Positions 16,789 to 25,408 of a stretch of 64,000 bases of DNA are shown piece by piece (within the stretch, counting starts at the first letter, position 1; every line of letters begins with the position of its first letter). The position numbers were made by a program, and so were the translations under genes. The notes under the pieces are model-generated. The model had not been told where the DNA came from. It worked only from the letters and a program-made list of their open reading frames with translations, and ran no database searches. The DNA is taken from the NCBI GenBank assembly GCA_963818985.1, contig CAWFUJ010000010.1:372001-436000 (forward strand), written 5' to 3'. The stretch comes from JAFEDN01 sp963818985. Its GTDB lineage: Bacteria; Pseudomonadota; Gammaproteobacteria; Coxiellales; Coxiellaceae.

Positions 16789-18477
16789 ATGAAATCAAAT
16801 CTGTTCAACAAGGATGATCTCAATCAAGCCCATATTGTTGAAGTTTTTTTGAGAAATATTACACGGTCATTGCCGCAGTACATTTTTTGGAAGAACACAA
16901 AATCGGCCTATCTGGGTTGTAATGAGAACTTTGCCCGCTTGGTGGGGTTGCACTCGCCAGAAGAAATTATCGGTAAAACTGACCGGGATCTCAATTGGCA
17001 ACCCACTGGCCACACCGCTGAGGTGTTTCAGCGCGGAGATCAGGAGACTTTAAATGGTTACCCATTAACCAATCAGGAAGAAACGCTGGCTTTACCCAGT
17101 GGCAAAAAGCTCATCACTTTGGTGAGCAAACTACCCATTCTGGACGATGACCAGCGAGTATTAGGTATTGTCGGTTATTTCACGGATATTACCCCGTTGA
17201 AAAAGAAAGAACGCGCCTTGCGTCAGGCCAAGCGCCAGGCCGAGGCGGCTAACCAGGCTAAATCGGTTTTTATCACCAATATCAGTCATGATCTGCGCAC
17301 GCCATTAACGGGCTTGTTGGGGATGGCGGAAGTGTTGCAGAAAGAAGTACACACTGCGCAGGGTAAAGCGGCAGCGGCGGATTTATTAAAAGCTGGTATG
17401 ATGCTATTGAACCTGCTGAACGAGGTCATCGAATTTTCACGTTGTGAATCGGGTGATTTACCTATCCATGAAGTTAAGTTCGATTTACTGGAATTGATCC
17501 AGAACCTGATCGCTCTACTCAAACCTTCCGCCCAGGACAAAAATCTGGATTTTAATGTCACTGTGGACGAACATCTGCCGCATTATGTCATCAGTGATTC
17601 CGCCCGGTTACAACGCATTTTGCTGAACTTACTCGGCAACGCCATTAAATTCACCCACCAGGGAGCGATCAATTTAAGCATTCGAGTGATCAAACTCAAA
17701 GCCCAAGGTGTGATCGTGGAGTACCGGGTACAAGATACAGGCATTGGGATTCGTGAGGATCAACAGGCGCTGATCTTTACTCGTTTCAGTCGATTACACC
17801 CGGCCTATCAAGGGCAATATGCTGGTTCTGGTTTAGGATTGGCTTTGGTTAAGCAGTTTGTGAATGAGCTGAAGGGTGAGATTCACGTTGAGAGTGTGGA
17901 AGGTCAAGGGTCTATTTTTAGCTGCTTAATTCCTTTGCGTGTTCCGCTGTCTTCCGGATCGGAATATACCCATCCAGTAAAATCACCACGGCCACCGGCG
18001 GATTTGCACGTCAAGGGCGCCCTGATTCCTTTTAGAAGCCGGTCGTCTGTGCCTGCGAATCCCACGGTACTGATTGTTGAAGACAACAAGATGGCGCAGC
18101 AGGTCATCAAAAATTTAATGGAATCCCTGGGAGCGATAGTAGAGACAGCAGATGACGGCGCACAAGCTTTACAAAAAATTCAGACTCATGATTTTTTACT
18201 CATCGTGATGGATCTGGGATTACCCGAACTCGATGGTTATCAAGTGACGCTAAAAATTCATCAATGGCAACAAGAAAATCAACATCCAATTTCATGGGTG
18301 GTCGCACTTTCCGCACATCTGGGCGAAGCAGAACACAAGCGTTGTTTTGCAGCGGGTATGATCAGAGCCTACGAAAAACCGCTACAGCGCGAAGCCGCCC
18401 AGGAATTACTGGATTTAATAAAATCCAACCCGCCTACTCACAATACAGATAAAGGAAACCGCCATGCATCCCATTGA
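16789..18477 (+). CDS. PAS-containing hybrid sensor histidine kinase/response regulator
   Basis: A soluble 562-residue sensor kinase. A PAS domain (~20-130, with IFWKNTKSAYLGCNENFARL) senses a signal. The HisKA phosphoacceptor is His167 in NISHDLRTPLTGLL. The ATP-binding domain (~270-385) shows NLLGNAIKFTH, DTGIGI and GSGLGLALV. A C-terminal receiver (~424-545) has Asp475 in VMDLGLPELDG. No membrane helices are visible, so the signal is cytoplasmic. The design resembles ArcB/BarA-type phosphorelays but lacks an Hpt domain, so phosphate would have to pass through a separate protein or directly to a regulator such as that at 15628-16278. Its end overlaps the DUF3050 gene by 14 bases. Confidence 0.9.
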   Translation: MKSNLFNKDDLNQAHIVEVFLRNITRSLPQYIFWKNTKSAYLGCNENFARLVGLHSPEEIIGKTDRDLNWQPTGHTAEVFQRGDQETLNGYPLTNQEETLALPSGKKLITLVSKLPILDDDQRVLGIVGYFTDITPLKKKERALRQAKRQAEAANQAKSVFITNISHDLRTPLTGLLGMAEVLQKEVHTAQGKAAAADLLKAGMMLLNLLNEVIEFSRCESGDLPIHEVKFDLLELIQNLIALLKPSAQDKNLDFNVTVDEHLPHYVISDSARLQRILLNLLGNAIKFTHQGAINLSIRVIKLKAQGVIVEYRVQDTGIGIREDQQALIFTRFSRLHPAYQGQYAGSGLGLALVKQFVNELKGEIHVESVEGQGSIFSCLIPLRVPLSSGSEYTHPVKSPRPPADLHVKGALIPFRSRSSVPANPTVLIVEDNKMAQQVIKNLMESLGAIVETADDGAQALQKIQTHDFLLIVMDLGLPELDGYQVTLKIHQWQQENQHPISWVVALSAHLGEAEHKRCFAAGMIRAYEKPLQREAAQELLDLIKSNPPTHNTDKGNRHASH

Positions 18478-19264
18478 ATCCGTCAACCAACAATTAGCGC
18501 CACTCATTCAGCAAATTAAGCAGCATGATTTATATGCGCACATCTGTTCACTGGAGGATTTGCGCATTTTTATGGAATACCACGTGTTTGCGGTATGGGA
18601 TTTCATGTGCCTACTGAAAGAATTGCACAGCCGCATCGTGACCACGCGCGCGCCGTGGTTCCCCCCTAAAAATGCTTTTAGCGCGCACTTAATCAGTCGA
18701 ATTTTAGTGGAAGAAGAAGGCGATCGCACTGAAGATACTCAGCAATATTGCAGTCATTTTGAATTGTACCTGACTGCCATGCGTGCTATTGGTGCAAATA
18801 CGACGCTCATTCAGGATTTTTTGCACTGTCTTTCAACAGGAGAAATTCTCATTGATGCCGCTGAAAAATTAAAAATTCCAGCCTCGATTCAACAATTTAT
18901 TTATACGACGTTTGGTTTTTTCTCTCAGGAAACCCATATTTTGGCGGCTGCTTTTGTGTATGGTCGGGAAGCCATTACGTCATCATTATTTAAACCGTTG
19001 ATGACCCAATTAGAGCAAGAGATTAATCCAGAAGAGAAGTTTATGATCAAACCGCTATTATATTACCTGAATCGTCATATCGAACTGGACGATAAAGAGC
19101 ATTTACCTCGCGCAGTGCAAATGTTAAAAAATCTGGTCGGAGAAGATCAAAAAAAATGGTTTGAGATTGGCACTCATGCGGAGCTGGCTTTGAAAGCCCG
19201 TTTAAATTTCTTAACGGCCATTCAAAATAAAATTTACCAGAAAGAATCCGTTTTAAATTATTAG
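18464..19264 (+). CDS. DUF3050 family protein (heme-oxygenase-like fold)
   Basis: A 266-residue all-helical protein of the DUF3050 family, recognised from the N-terminal IQQIKQHDLYAHICSLEDLR, FMEYHVFAVWDFM, the LVEEEGDRTED motif and FGFFSQETHILAAAFVYGRE. Conserved His and Glu residues in these motifs recall the heme-oxygenase-like diiron fold, but the reaction is not known. The start ATG lies inside the kinase gene (14-base overlap), so translation is coupled and the two are likely functionally linked, for example as a redox or metabolite sensor-enzyme pair (inference). A terminator hairpin follows immediately. Confidence 0.75.
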   Translation: MHPIESVNQQLAPLIQQIKQHDLYAHICSLEDLRIFMEYHVFAVWDFMCLLKELHSRIVTTRAPWFPPKNAFSAHLISRILVEEEGDRTEDTQQYCSHFELYLTAMRAIGANTTLIQDFLHCLSTGEILIDAAEKLKIPASIQQFIYTTFGFFSQETHILAAAFVYGREAITSSLFKPLMTQLEQEINPEEKFMIKPLLYYLNRHIELDDKEHLPRAVQMLKNLVGEDQKKWFEIGTHAELALKARLNFLTAIQNKIYQKESVLNY

Positions 19265-19270
19265 AGTAAA

Positions 19271-19309
19271 ATCTGTTTTATAGAGAGAAGAATTAAAACA
19301 GTTTTTTTT
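19271..19309. terminator. Rho-independent terminator
   Basis: CTGTTTTA (19273-19280) pairs with TAAAACAG (19294-19301), followed by eight Ts. It ends the kinase/DUF3050 transcript on the + strand. An A-run on its left side may let it also serve the convergent methyltransferase operon. Confidence 0.65.
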
Positions 19310-19348
19310 CAAAAAAATAATTAGGCTTTGATGAGAGAATCTAGTTTA

Positions 19349-20232
19349 TCATCCATTTATTGCATCCAGACGATTTCTGGCGAGGCGGCAATATTCCTCT
19401 GAAATATCGATACCAATAAATCGGCGGCCAAGCTGATGAGCGGCTACTGCTGTCGTGCCACTGCCGACAAAGGGATCCAGAACGATATCCTGTTCTTGAG
19501 AAAATAAGCGAATAAACCAGGTCGGCAAGGTTTGTGGAAAGACGGCGCTGTGATGCTGATTGTGGGATTCAGTGCCTAGATGTAATACATTGTCTGGATA
19601 GACAGCGTCTTTATTCTGCCAATTGGCCAGATTTCTCTTAAAAGGGCTGCCATTTTGAGAAGGTGTTAAGATCTTGTCGGCATCTCGCAGCCGTTGTAAC
19701 CGCTGCCGGGTCGACACATTCATCGGTACTTTGACAGCATCTTGATACATACAAAATTTTTTATGTAAGTTGAATTGCAGTAATCGCTCCCAGGCGTCCC
19801 GAAAACGGTTTGGCCACTTGCCGGGGAAGCTGTTTTTCTTGTGCCAGATAAATTCTTCCGTCCATAGCCAACCTTGTCGGCGCAACGCCAGAATTAACTC
19901 TAAAACGTAAGGAGATCACCACGAATCACATTTTCTTTAATATTTAGTATAAATGTTCCGGTGGGTTTGAGAACACGTTGTAATTGAGCGGCGATGGGAA
20001 TAAACCATGCCACATAATCATTCGGTGATACACTGGTATATTGTTGCTGTCGTTGTTGTGCATAAGGCGGCGAAGTAAAAATGAGATCAATAGAATGATC
20101 TGGAATCGTTGCTAATATTTTTCCTGAATCTCCGCACAGAATTTGATTTGTTTTTACATTCAATTGAGCGGTCGTTCCTGACTCAGCCGCCGAATTCGAT
20201 GGTTTAGGGTTGTCAGTGGGTACTAAAATCAT
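19349..20232 (-). pseudogene. DNA methyltransferase (beta class, N4/N6), frameshifted
   Basis: Two adjacent frames encode one enzyme. The first (20232-19900) has the catalytic motif TSPPY in LIFTSPPYAQQ and ends at IKENVIRGDLLTF. The second (19885-19349) resumes with a tryptophan-rich LWTEEFIWHKK and holds the SAM-binding motif DPFVGSGTTAVAA. The order motif IV before motif I marks the beta class. The break, near 19906, corresponds to a single- or four-base loss in CTTACGTTTTAGAG. If real, it disables the gene; it could also be a sequencing error. The start overlaps the upstream helical-protein gene by 20 bases, so it is last in a four-gene operon. No restriction enzyme is next to it, so it would be an orphan methylase. 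Confidence 0.75.
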
Positions 20233-21565
20233 GGCTCAATTCCTGAATTTTTTTAGTTTCAGCATGGATTTGATCGGTTTGATGAGCGATTTTCTGGCCG
20301 ACGGTCTGTTGCTGTTTAATTTGCTCGACGGTGGCAATACCTTGTCGATCCTGTAAACCGCAAGCAGGAATAACTAACTCTGCTAAATGGCTCTGAATAG
20401 CCTGATTAATGGTTTCCTGTTGGCGATGGGTAGATAAGCTTTTCCCAAAAAAACTACCCCAGCCCGTGAGCGTCTTTACATAGTCTTTTCGGTGTTGTTC
20501 CATCCTTAAGATATGATTTTGTACTTGCTGTGTATTGATGGCATGTGAGGGTTGTTGAAAATGATCCTGAGTCAATTTAGCTTCATTCACGATTAAGACC
20601 AGTAGCTGAGTTTGCTTCTCTGAGCCTTGTTTTTGAGTGGGTGAATGATGGGCTAAATAGTGATTGAGCAACTGCATGATTTTTTCCAGGGTCAGTGAAA
20701 GTTTTTCTAGTCGGTTGGCATGCGCCAGCAATGTTTGAGTACGATGCTCAATCAGCCTGGACGAATCCCGCTGAATTTTTTGACGAAGATCCTCAGCGGT
20801 TTTGAGAATTTTTTCCGCTTTGGTATGGAGGCGTTGCTGACCTGACTGAATTTCATCACTTAATTTTTTAGTGATTGATGGTCGAATCGCTTCACGCGCC
20901 AAATCCTGATAAACAATGCGTGCGTCACCTTCAACCCGAATCAGATGTTTAATATGATTTTCTGAAAATCGGGTGTTGACGGTGTCTTGACGGTAGGTGG
21001 GTAATTCTTTGGGAACCGATTGAGTAATCACAAAATCTGCGGAGCTATCGATTAAGTGAGATTGTCCCGTTAATTGTGAATAGGTTTTACTGACCTGTCT
21101 CACCTGATTTTCTAAAGTCACTAATGCCTCACGGCGCTCCAAATAATCCTTTTGAATTTCAGTATATTTCTGCTCCCACTCCCCTGATAATGTAGCCTGG
21201 CGTTTGGCCATCTCCCGGATATCTTTCCGGACAGTTTGCATCACACTGGCAATTTCGATGAGATCATCGACCTGACACAGTGCAATGCAGAGTTCATAAA
21301 CGCCGAGGTTTGGATTTTTAAGCTGAGATTCGTATTTTGCAAAAGCGGTCTGCCATTTGATTTCGCCTAAAAAACAGTAGGATTGACTTAATTTTTGGAT
21401 CGCTTTCAGCGCTACCTCCTGTAGAATAAAAAGTAAATCCTTAACTGATTTTTTTTTCTGGGCTAAGAGAATATTCTCTCGATCTGGCGTCTCTAAAAAA
21501 GGTTGATAATGTGACGCATGGATCGCTGTTTTGGCACGATGGTACAAATAGTCTAAATTTTTCAT
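20213..21565 (-). CDS. Coiled-coil protein of unknown function (450 aa)
   Basis: I do not recognise the family. The protein is almost entirely helical, with long Gln/Glu/Lys-rich heptads at about residues 115-165 and 225-305, and an N-terminal MKNLDYLYHRAKTAIHASHY. It has no signal peptide or clear membrane span, although GWGSFFGKSLS near residue 375 is a break in the helix. It is third in a minus-strand operon with two related helical proteins upstream and the methyltransferase downstream. Its size and composition recall helical effector-like proteins of Legionella (inference only). Confidence 0.65.
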   Translation of the reverse strand: MKNLDYLYHRAKTAIHASHYQPFLETPDRENILLAQKKKSVKDLLFILQEVALKAIQKLSQSYCFLGEIKWQTAFAKYESQLKNPNLGVYELCIALCQVDDLIEIASVMQTVRKDIREMAKRQATLSGEWEQKYTEIQKDYLERREALVTLENQVRQVSKTYSQLTGQSHLIDSSADFVITQSVPKELPTYRQDTVNTRFSENHIKHLIRVEGDARIVYQDLAREAIRPSITKKLSDEIQSGQQRLHTKAEKILKTAEDLRQKIQRDSSRLIEHRTQTLLAHANRLEKLSLTLEKIMQLLNHYLAHHSPTQKQGSEKQTQLLVLIVNEAKLTQDHFQQPSHAINTQQVQNHILRMEQHRKDYVKTLTGWGSFFGKSLSTHRQQETINQAIQSHLAELVIPACGLQDRQGIATVEQIKQQQTVGQKIAHQTDQIHAETKKIQELSHDFSTH

Positions 21566-21629
21566 GGGTTGTCTCCATTAACTGACTGGAAAAGAGTGAG
21601 ATTTCCAATAATGACAAAGAGGTTGTCGA

Positions 21630-22535
21630 TCAACCTCCTTTCAGTCCCGGCGTTGTCGGGATCGCCAGCTTATCTGCAATTTTTTGAGCCGCTGCCTGTC
21701 CTTTGATTTGCCAGAAACCCAGTTTTTCCATCAATCCTTTGGAGAGCGTATTGACGACGCGTTTGATAAACTGAACGGCAGCACTATCCGGATTTTTTTC
21801 AATGACGGGTTTTTGTTTGGAAAACTCCTGTCGAAAATCCTGTAATTGCCGCTCCACGGGTTTAATGGGATTTTGCAGTTTTTCCTCGAGTTGACAGACG
21901 ATTCGATACTGGGTGATCGCACAGGACAAAGCGTCACTGGGTTTTTTTAGCTCGGAGGCTGATTCACTTAAGAATCGATCGAGAGGACGGCAGGGATCGA
22001 AACTGAGTGTCGTTGGTTTTTCAGTCGGTAATGTTGGGCCGCCAAAGCTTTGCGGTGCTTGCGCTTTGTATTCAGCATAGACTTTCGGATATTGATCCTC
22101 TAGGCCGCTCTCAATATCAGCCGCCAAATGCGATTTAAATTGGCCACAGATCTGCAGTAACTGTTGTTTTTTACGCGCCTGTGGCAACATCGAGATCAAC
22201 AATTGCCGGGCCAGTTGGCTGGATAGCTGGCTCTCGACCTCCCACGGACACCAGCGTTGCACCGATAGACTCAGCGCTTCGTATTTCACCGGATCTAATA
22301 AATCGGATTTATCACAGTGCTGAGTGAGTAAAACACTGAATTCCTTGATCAATATTGTATTTTGTTGTGAAGCGGAAACCTCTTTTTTATTGCATAATCG
22401 CCGTTGCGCATTCACTGAGGCTTGCTCATACAATTGTTTCACTTTATCATCCAATGCCAGACTGATGTTGACGTCCAGCCTGTTTTTAACGGATTCGCGT
22501 TGAGCATTGAATAACAACTTTTGCAGGTTTTTCAT
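21630..22535 (-). CDS. Helical protein, paralogue of the upstream gene (301 aa)
   Basis: Unknown function. It aligns with the protein at 22593-23477: both start with a short basic helix, share a KSHLAADIES / KAHLAADIRS stretch, a proline-rich middle ending in FDP..PLDRFLS / FEEKPSVLDVFLA, and a C-terminal block of the type QEFSKQKPVIEKNPDSAAVQ, FIKRVV, then a W/SVKG-like end. In this copy the C-terminal hydrophobic part is weaker (NTLSKGLMEKLGFWQIKGQA). It probably arose by tandem duplication. An ATG with AAGGAGAA in front supports the start. Confidence 0.6.
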   Translation of the reverse strand: MKNLQKLLFNAQRESVKNRLDVNISLALDDKVKQLYEQASVNAQRRLCNKKEVSASQQNTILIKEFSVLLTQHCDKSDLLDPVKYEALSLSVQRWCPWEVESQLSSQLARQLLISMLPQARKKQQLLQICGQFKSHLAADIESGLEDQYPKVYAEYKAQAPQSFGGPTLPTEKPTTLSFDPCRPLDRFLSESASELKKPSDALSCAITQYRIVCQLEEKLQNPIKPVERQLQDFRQEFSKQKPVIEKNPDSAAVQFIKRVVNTLSKGLMEKLGFWQIKGQAAAQKIADKLAIPTTPGLKGG

Positions 22536-22592
22536 AAAAATTCTCCTTTAAATTTGAAAATAGAGTCACATTAAAAAAGTGTTACTACCGAA

Positions 22593-23477
22593 TTAACGGG
22601 GTCGTGGCGCTGGTGTGAGCATTTTATTGAAGGTTTTACTGGTTTCTTTCCCTTTCACACTGAAAATCCCCAGTGCCACTGCTGCTCCCAACGTCACCAC
22701 TGCCGTCACTGTCTTTAAAAACCGAATGCCCCAATTATCGCGGTGCGCTTCAATGCATGTTTTTTCTCGTTGTAAGGTTTGCTTAAATTCTTCGATTTGC
22801 GCTGCAGCAGGCTTATGGGTGAGTAGCGTGCGTTGTAGCGTGGTGACTGCCTGATATTTTTGAATAGCCTGACTTAAGCCTTTATTATCCTGAATCATAG
22901 GTTGAATGGTGGAAGATTTAGCGTCCTGAGCCAGAAACACATCTAAAACAGAGGGTTTTTCTTCAAATCGGAGCGGTTTTTTAAAAGAAGTGGTTGGCTC
23001 CGGTAAGTGAAAGCCCTGTTGACGCGAAACGTTAGGTAGAATATCCGTGAGTGTTGAACGAATATCCGCCGCCAAATGCGCCTTATATTCACTACAGACT
23101 CGATTCAATTTCTGTTTTTTGCGTGCATCGGCGGTGCAGACGAATAAAGCTTTTTTAACGGCTTCAACCGCTTTGGTATTGCCTTCTGTTTTTTGGGGAT
23201 TCCAATTGACAATCGCATTTTGAATCCGCTGATAATCTGCAAGCCGGTGCAAGCTCATCTTATCCAGTTCTGCTGTGATACGTGTTTGTACGCAGGTGAT
23301 GATTTTGGCTTCGGTCACGCGATAATCCTGAGTAAATCCTTGCCGGTTTTGTCGCATTTCTTCAGTGGCCTCCTGATAGAGACGATTAATTTCATTCACC
23401 AGGGAAGCTTCCTGCGAAAAAGGCGCATGACGTTGCGGATGCCCCAGATTGATTAACGCTTGAATGAGTTTAGACAT
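22593..23477 (-). CDS. Helical protein with C-terminal membrane segment (294 aa)
   Basis: First gene of the minus-strand operon. It is mostly helical, with a Gln/Arg-rich N-terminus. Near the C-terminus the segment HRDNWGIRFLKTVTAVVTLG and the following AAVALGIFSVKG give one membrane span. This R-D-x-x-G-x-x-FL + span + KGK pattern resembles the ends of many Legionella helical proteins, as I recall, and suggests membrane anchoring or an exported protein. No enzymatic motif is seen. AGGAGAA sits about 7 bases before the ATG. It is related to the next gene in the operon. Confidence 0.65.
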   Translation of the reverse strand: MSKLIQALINLGHPQRHAPFSQEASLVNEINRLYQEATEEMRQNRQGFTQDYRVTEAKIITCVQTRITAELDKMSLHRLADYQRIQNAIVNWNPQKTEGNTKAVEAVKKALFVCTADARKKQKLNRVCSEYKAHLAADIRSTLTDILPNVSRQQGFHLPEPTTSFKKPLRFEEKPSVLDVFLAQDAKSSTIQPMIQDNKGLSQAIQKYQAVTTLQRTLLTHKPAAAQIEEFKQTLQREKTCIEAHRDNWGIRFLKTVTAVVTLGAAVALGIFSVKGKETSKTFNKMLTPAPRPR

Positions 23478-23594
23478 AATGATTCTCCTGAATAATTAAA
23501 AAAAATGATCAAAAAGACCTGATAATGTTCAGACAACATGACTGTCGGGTTGGTTGGTTTTAAAATCGGCTGAAATAAATTCGGAGTTCAATCG

Positions 23595-23831
23595 TTATGG
23601 TTGACGATCTTTCACCGTGGTCAGCATGATTTTTTTTAGATATAAAAGTGTTTTAGTATTGACGAGAGCGTTGACTAATTTGTTCAAAGAAGGCATCCAT
23701 CCGGTTTCACGAACGATTTCTTTTTGTAACTGAGTCAACGCCTCAAAGGATTGATCATTCAATAAATGCTTTTTCTTCTGGGATTTAATCCCTGTTTTTT
23801 CGTCTTTTTTAAGTGATTCATTCATTGACAT
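23595..23831 (-). CDS. Small basic protein, possible DNA-binding regulator
   Basis: The ATGs at 23834, 23831 and 23825 (MMSM...) are all possible; 23831 is chosen because AGGA lies 4 bases ahead, and 23825 is nearly as good. A longer frame from 23966 is rejected because its first ~45 residues are Cys/Phe-rich and cover the repeat-bearing promoter region. The ~78-residue product has a Lys-rich start and a helical second half (LTQLQKEIVRETGWMPSLNK, LVNALVN) suggestive of a ribbon-helix-helix-type regulator. The family is not recognised. It is transcribed divergently from the ParB-methyltransferase gene and may bind the repeats between them (inference). Confidence 0.5.
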   Translation of the reverse strand: MSMNESLKKDEKTGIKSQKKKHLLNDQSFEALTQLQKEIVRETGWMPSLNKLVNALVNTKTLLYLKKIMLTTVKDRQP

Positions 23832-23899
23832 CATATCCTGTGCTTTTTTACAGCCTGCCATAAATACACGGAAAATAACACATGAAAACCCTGAGAATT

Positions 23900-24056
23900 T
23901 TTCCCGATCAACCCCTTGAAACTGGCAGACCGGATGGTTAAAACTTCCCGAAAATGCGATTTTCATGGAAAAAAAGGGTCGTAAGCCATTGATTGTCGCT
24001 AACCGTCGGGAACTTTTAGGGTTAAATTTGCGGGTTTTTTCCTATCGATCGGGAAA
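23900..24056. promoter_or_regulatory. Divergent promoter region with four TTCCCGA repeats
   Basis: TTCCCGA occurs at 23901-23907 and 23945-23951, and its inverse TCGGGAA at 24006-24012 and 24049-24055. The outer pair extends to a 10-base inverted repeat, TTTCCCGATC...GATCGGGAAA. Two copies point each way around a centre near 23978, between divergent genes. This is what an operator for a repressor of both sides would look like, and it may control entry into the downstream conjugation operon. Confidence 0.55.
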
Positions 24057-24160
24057 TGATGACATGTTCATCGGAATTTTTTTCTGAGATGATCTCTTGC
24101 AAGCGTGAAGACAAAATCTTCTGCAAAATAAAAAAATAAACAGCAATGGAGTTTTTTCCG

Positions 24161-25408
24161 ATGAATATTCAATGGTTTTTAATTGATGATCTTCGACCTT
24201 ACGAGCGGAATCCGCGTAAAAACGCGAAAGCCGTTGATAAGGTCGCTGATAGTTTAAAAACCTATGGCTGGCAGCAAGTGATTGTGGTGGACAAAGACCA
24301 TATCATTATTGCCGGTCACACGCGCTGGCTGGCGGCTAAAAAATTGAAGATGGAAAAAGTACCGGTTTTTATGGCGCATCATCTCACCCCCGAACAAGTC
24401 AAAGCATACCGCATCGCTGATAATCGTTTAAGTGAAGAGGCTGAATGGGATTCGGATTTATTACGCCAGGAACTCGAATCATTAAAAGAACTGGACGTGG
24501 ATTTATCATTAACTGCCTTCAGTGAAATTGAACTCACCAAATTGCTGGGTTCATTATCAGAACCCGACGAAGAGTCGGCGGAATGGCTAACGCCGCAAAA
24601 CATTGTGGTCAGTCAACCGGGTGATATTTGGGAGCTGGAGCATCATCGCCTGATGTGCGGTGACGCCACCTCACCGGATGATTTAGCTCGATTAATGGAT
24701 GGCGTTCAAGCGGATTTGGTCTTTACCGATCCGCCCTACAACGTCGATTATCTTCAGGAACGCGGTGCTTTTAAGGGACGTCGTATTCAAAATGACCACA
24801 TGAATCCGCAGCAGTATCTCCAGTTTTTACAAACCGCTTTCGCCAGTGCGGTGACGGTGGTCAAACCAGAAGCGGCCTGGTATGTCTGCCATGCCTCCCA
24901 ATTTCAGGATTTAGTCAAACAGGCGTTGGAATCCAACCATTTACTCATCCGTTCCCAGATCATCTGGGCAAAGAATCATTTTGTATTGAACCGGAGCCGT
25001 TACAAAACGCAGCATGAACCTATTTTCTACGCTTACCGCAAAGGCCAGGCGGATGCGTGGTACGGGGATCGCTCGCAAAGTACGCTCTGGCCTTTCGATA
25101 AATCGCTGTCTTGTGACCTTCATCCCACCATGAAGCCTCTCGTGCTGGTACAACGAGCGCTGCACAACAGCAGTCTGGTCGGCGATCGGGTGCTGGACCT
25201 ATTTGGCGGATCCGGATCCACACTGATCGCAGCCGAGCATGCGCACCGCCATGCGTATGTGATGGAGGTCATGCCTACTTATGTAGACGTGACAGTGCGC
25301 CGCTGGCAGCAACACACTGGCAAAGCGGCGATGTTGTCCGGCACCGACCGGACATTCGATTCAGTATCAGCGCAACAAGGCGTCCGTTATGGAGAGTCAG
25401 GATCATGA
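24161..25408 (+). CDS. ParB-like domain fused to DNA methyltransferase
   Basis: Residues ~1-100 are a ParB/sulfiredoxin-type domain: LRPYERNPRKN, then the IIIAGHTRWLAAKKL signature and AYRIADNRLSEEAEWD. Residues ~155-400 are a beta-class DNA methylase with catalytic DPPY at 190-193 and SAM-binding FGGSGST at 348-354. This ParB-methylase fusion is common in prophages and plasmids. GGAG 9-10 bases before the ATG at 24161 selects that start over the ATG at 24146, which has no ribosome site. It overlaps the next gene by 20 bases. No cognate nuclease is nearby, so it probably protects or marks element DNA rather than acting in a restriction system (inference). Confidence 0.85.
   Translation: MNIQWFLIDDLRPYERNPRKNAKAVDKVADSLKTYGWQQVIVVDKDHIIIAGHTRWLAAKKLKMEKVPVFMAHHLTPEQVKAYRIADNRLSEEAEWDSDLLRQELESLKELDVDLSLTAFSEIELTKLLGSLSEPDEESAEWLTPQNIVVSQPGDIWELEHHRLMCGDATSPDDLARLMDGVQADLVFTDPPYNVDYLQERGAFKGRRIQNDHMNPQQYLQFLQTAFASAVTVVKPEAAWYVCHASQFQDLVKQALESNHLLIRSQIIWAKNHFVLNRSRYKTQHEPIFYAYRKGQADAWYGDRSQSTLWPFDKSLSCDLHPTMKPLVLVQRALHNSSLVGDRVLDLFGGSGSTLIAAEHAHRHAYVMEVMPTYVDVTVRRWQQHTGKAAMLSGTDRTFDSVSAQQGVRYGESGS

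Noticed and set aside
16485..16817. 110-codon frame before the kinase gene
   Set aside because: It has AAGGA before its ATG, but the second half is Ser/Arg/Gln-rich noise and it overlaps the kinase start; kept only as a remark on the leader region.
23832..23966. N-terminal extension of the small regulator-like protein to 23966
   Set aside because: The extra residues are Cys/Phe-rich, have no ribosome site and cover two of the TTCCCGA repeats, so the region is better read as promoter.
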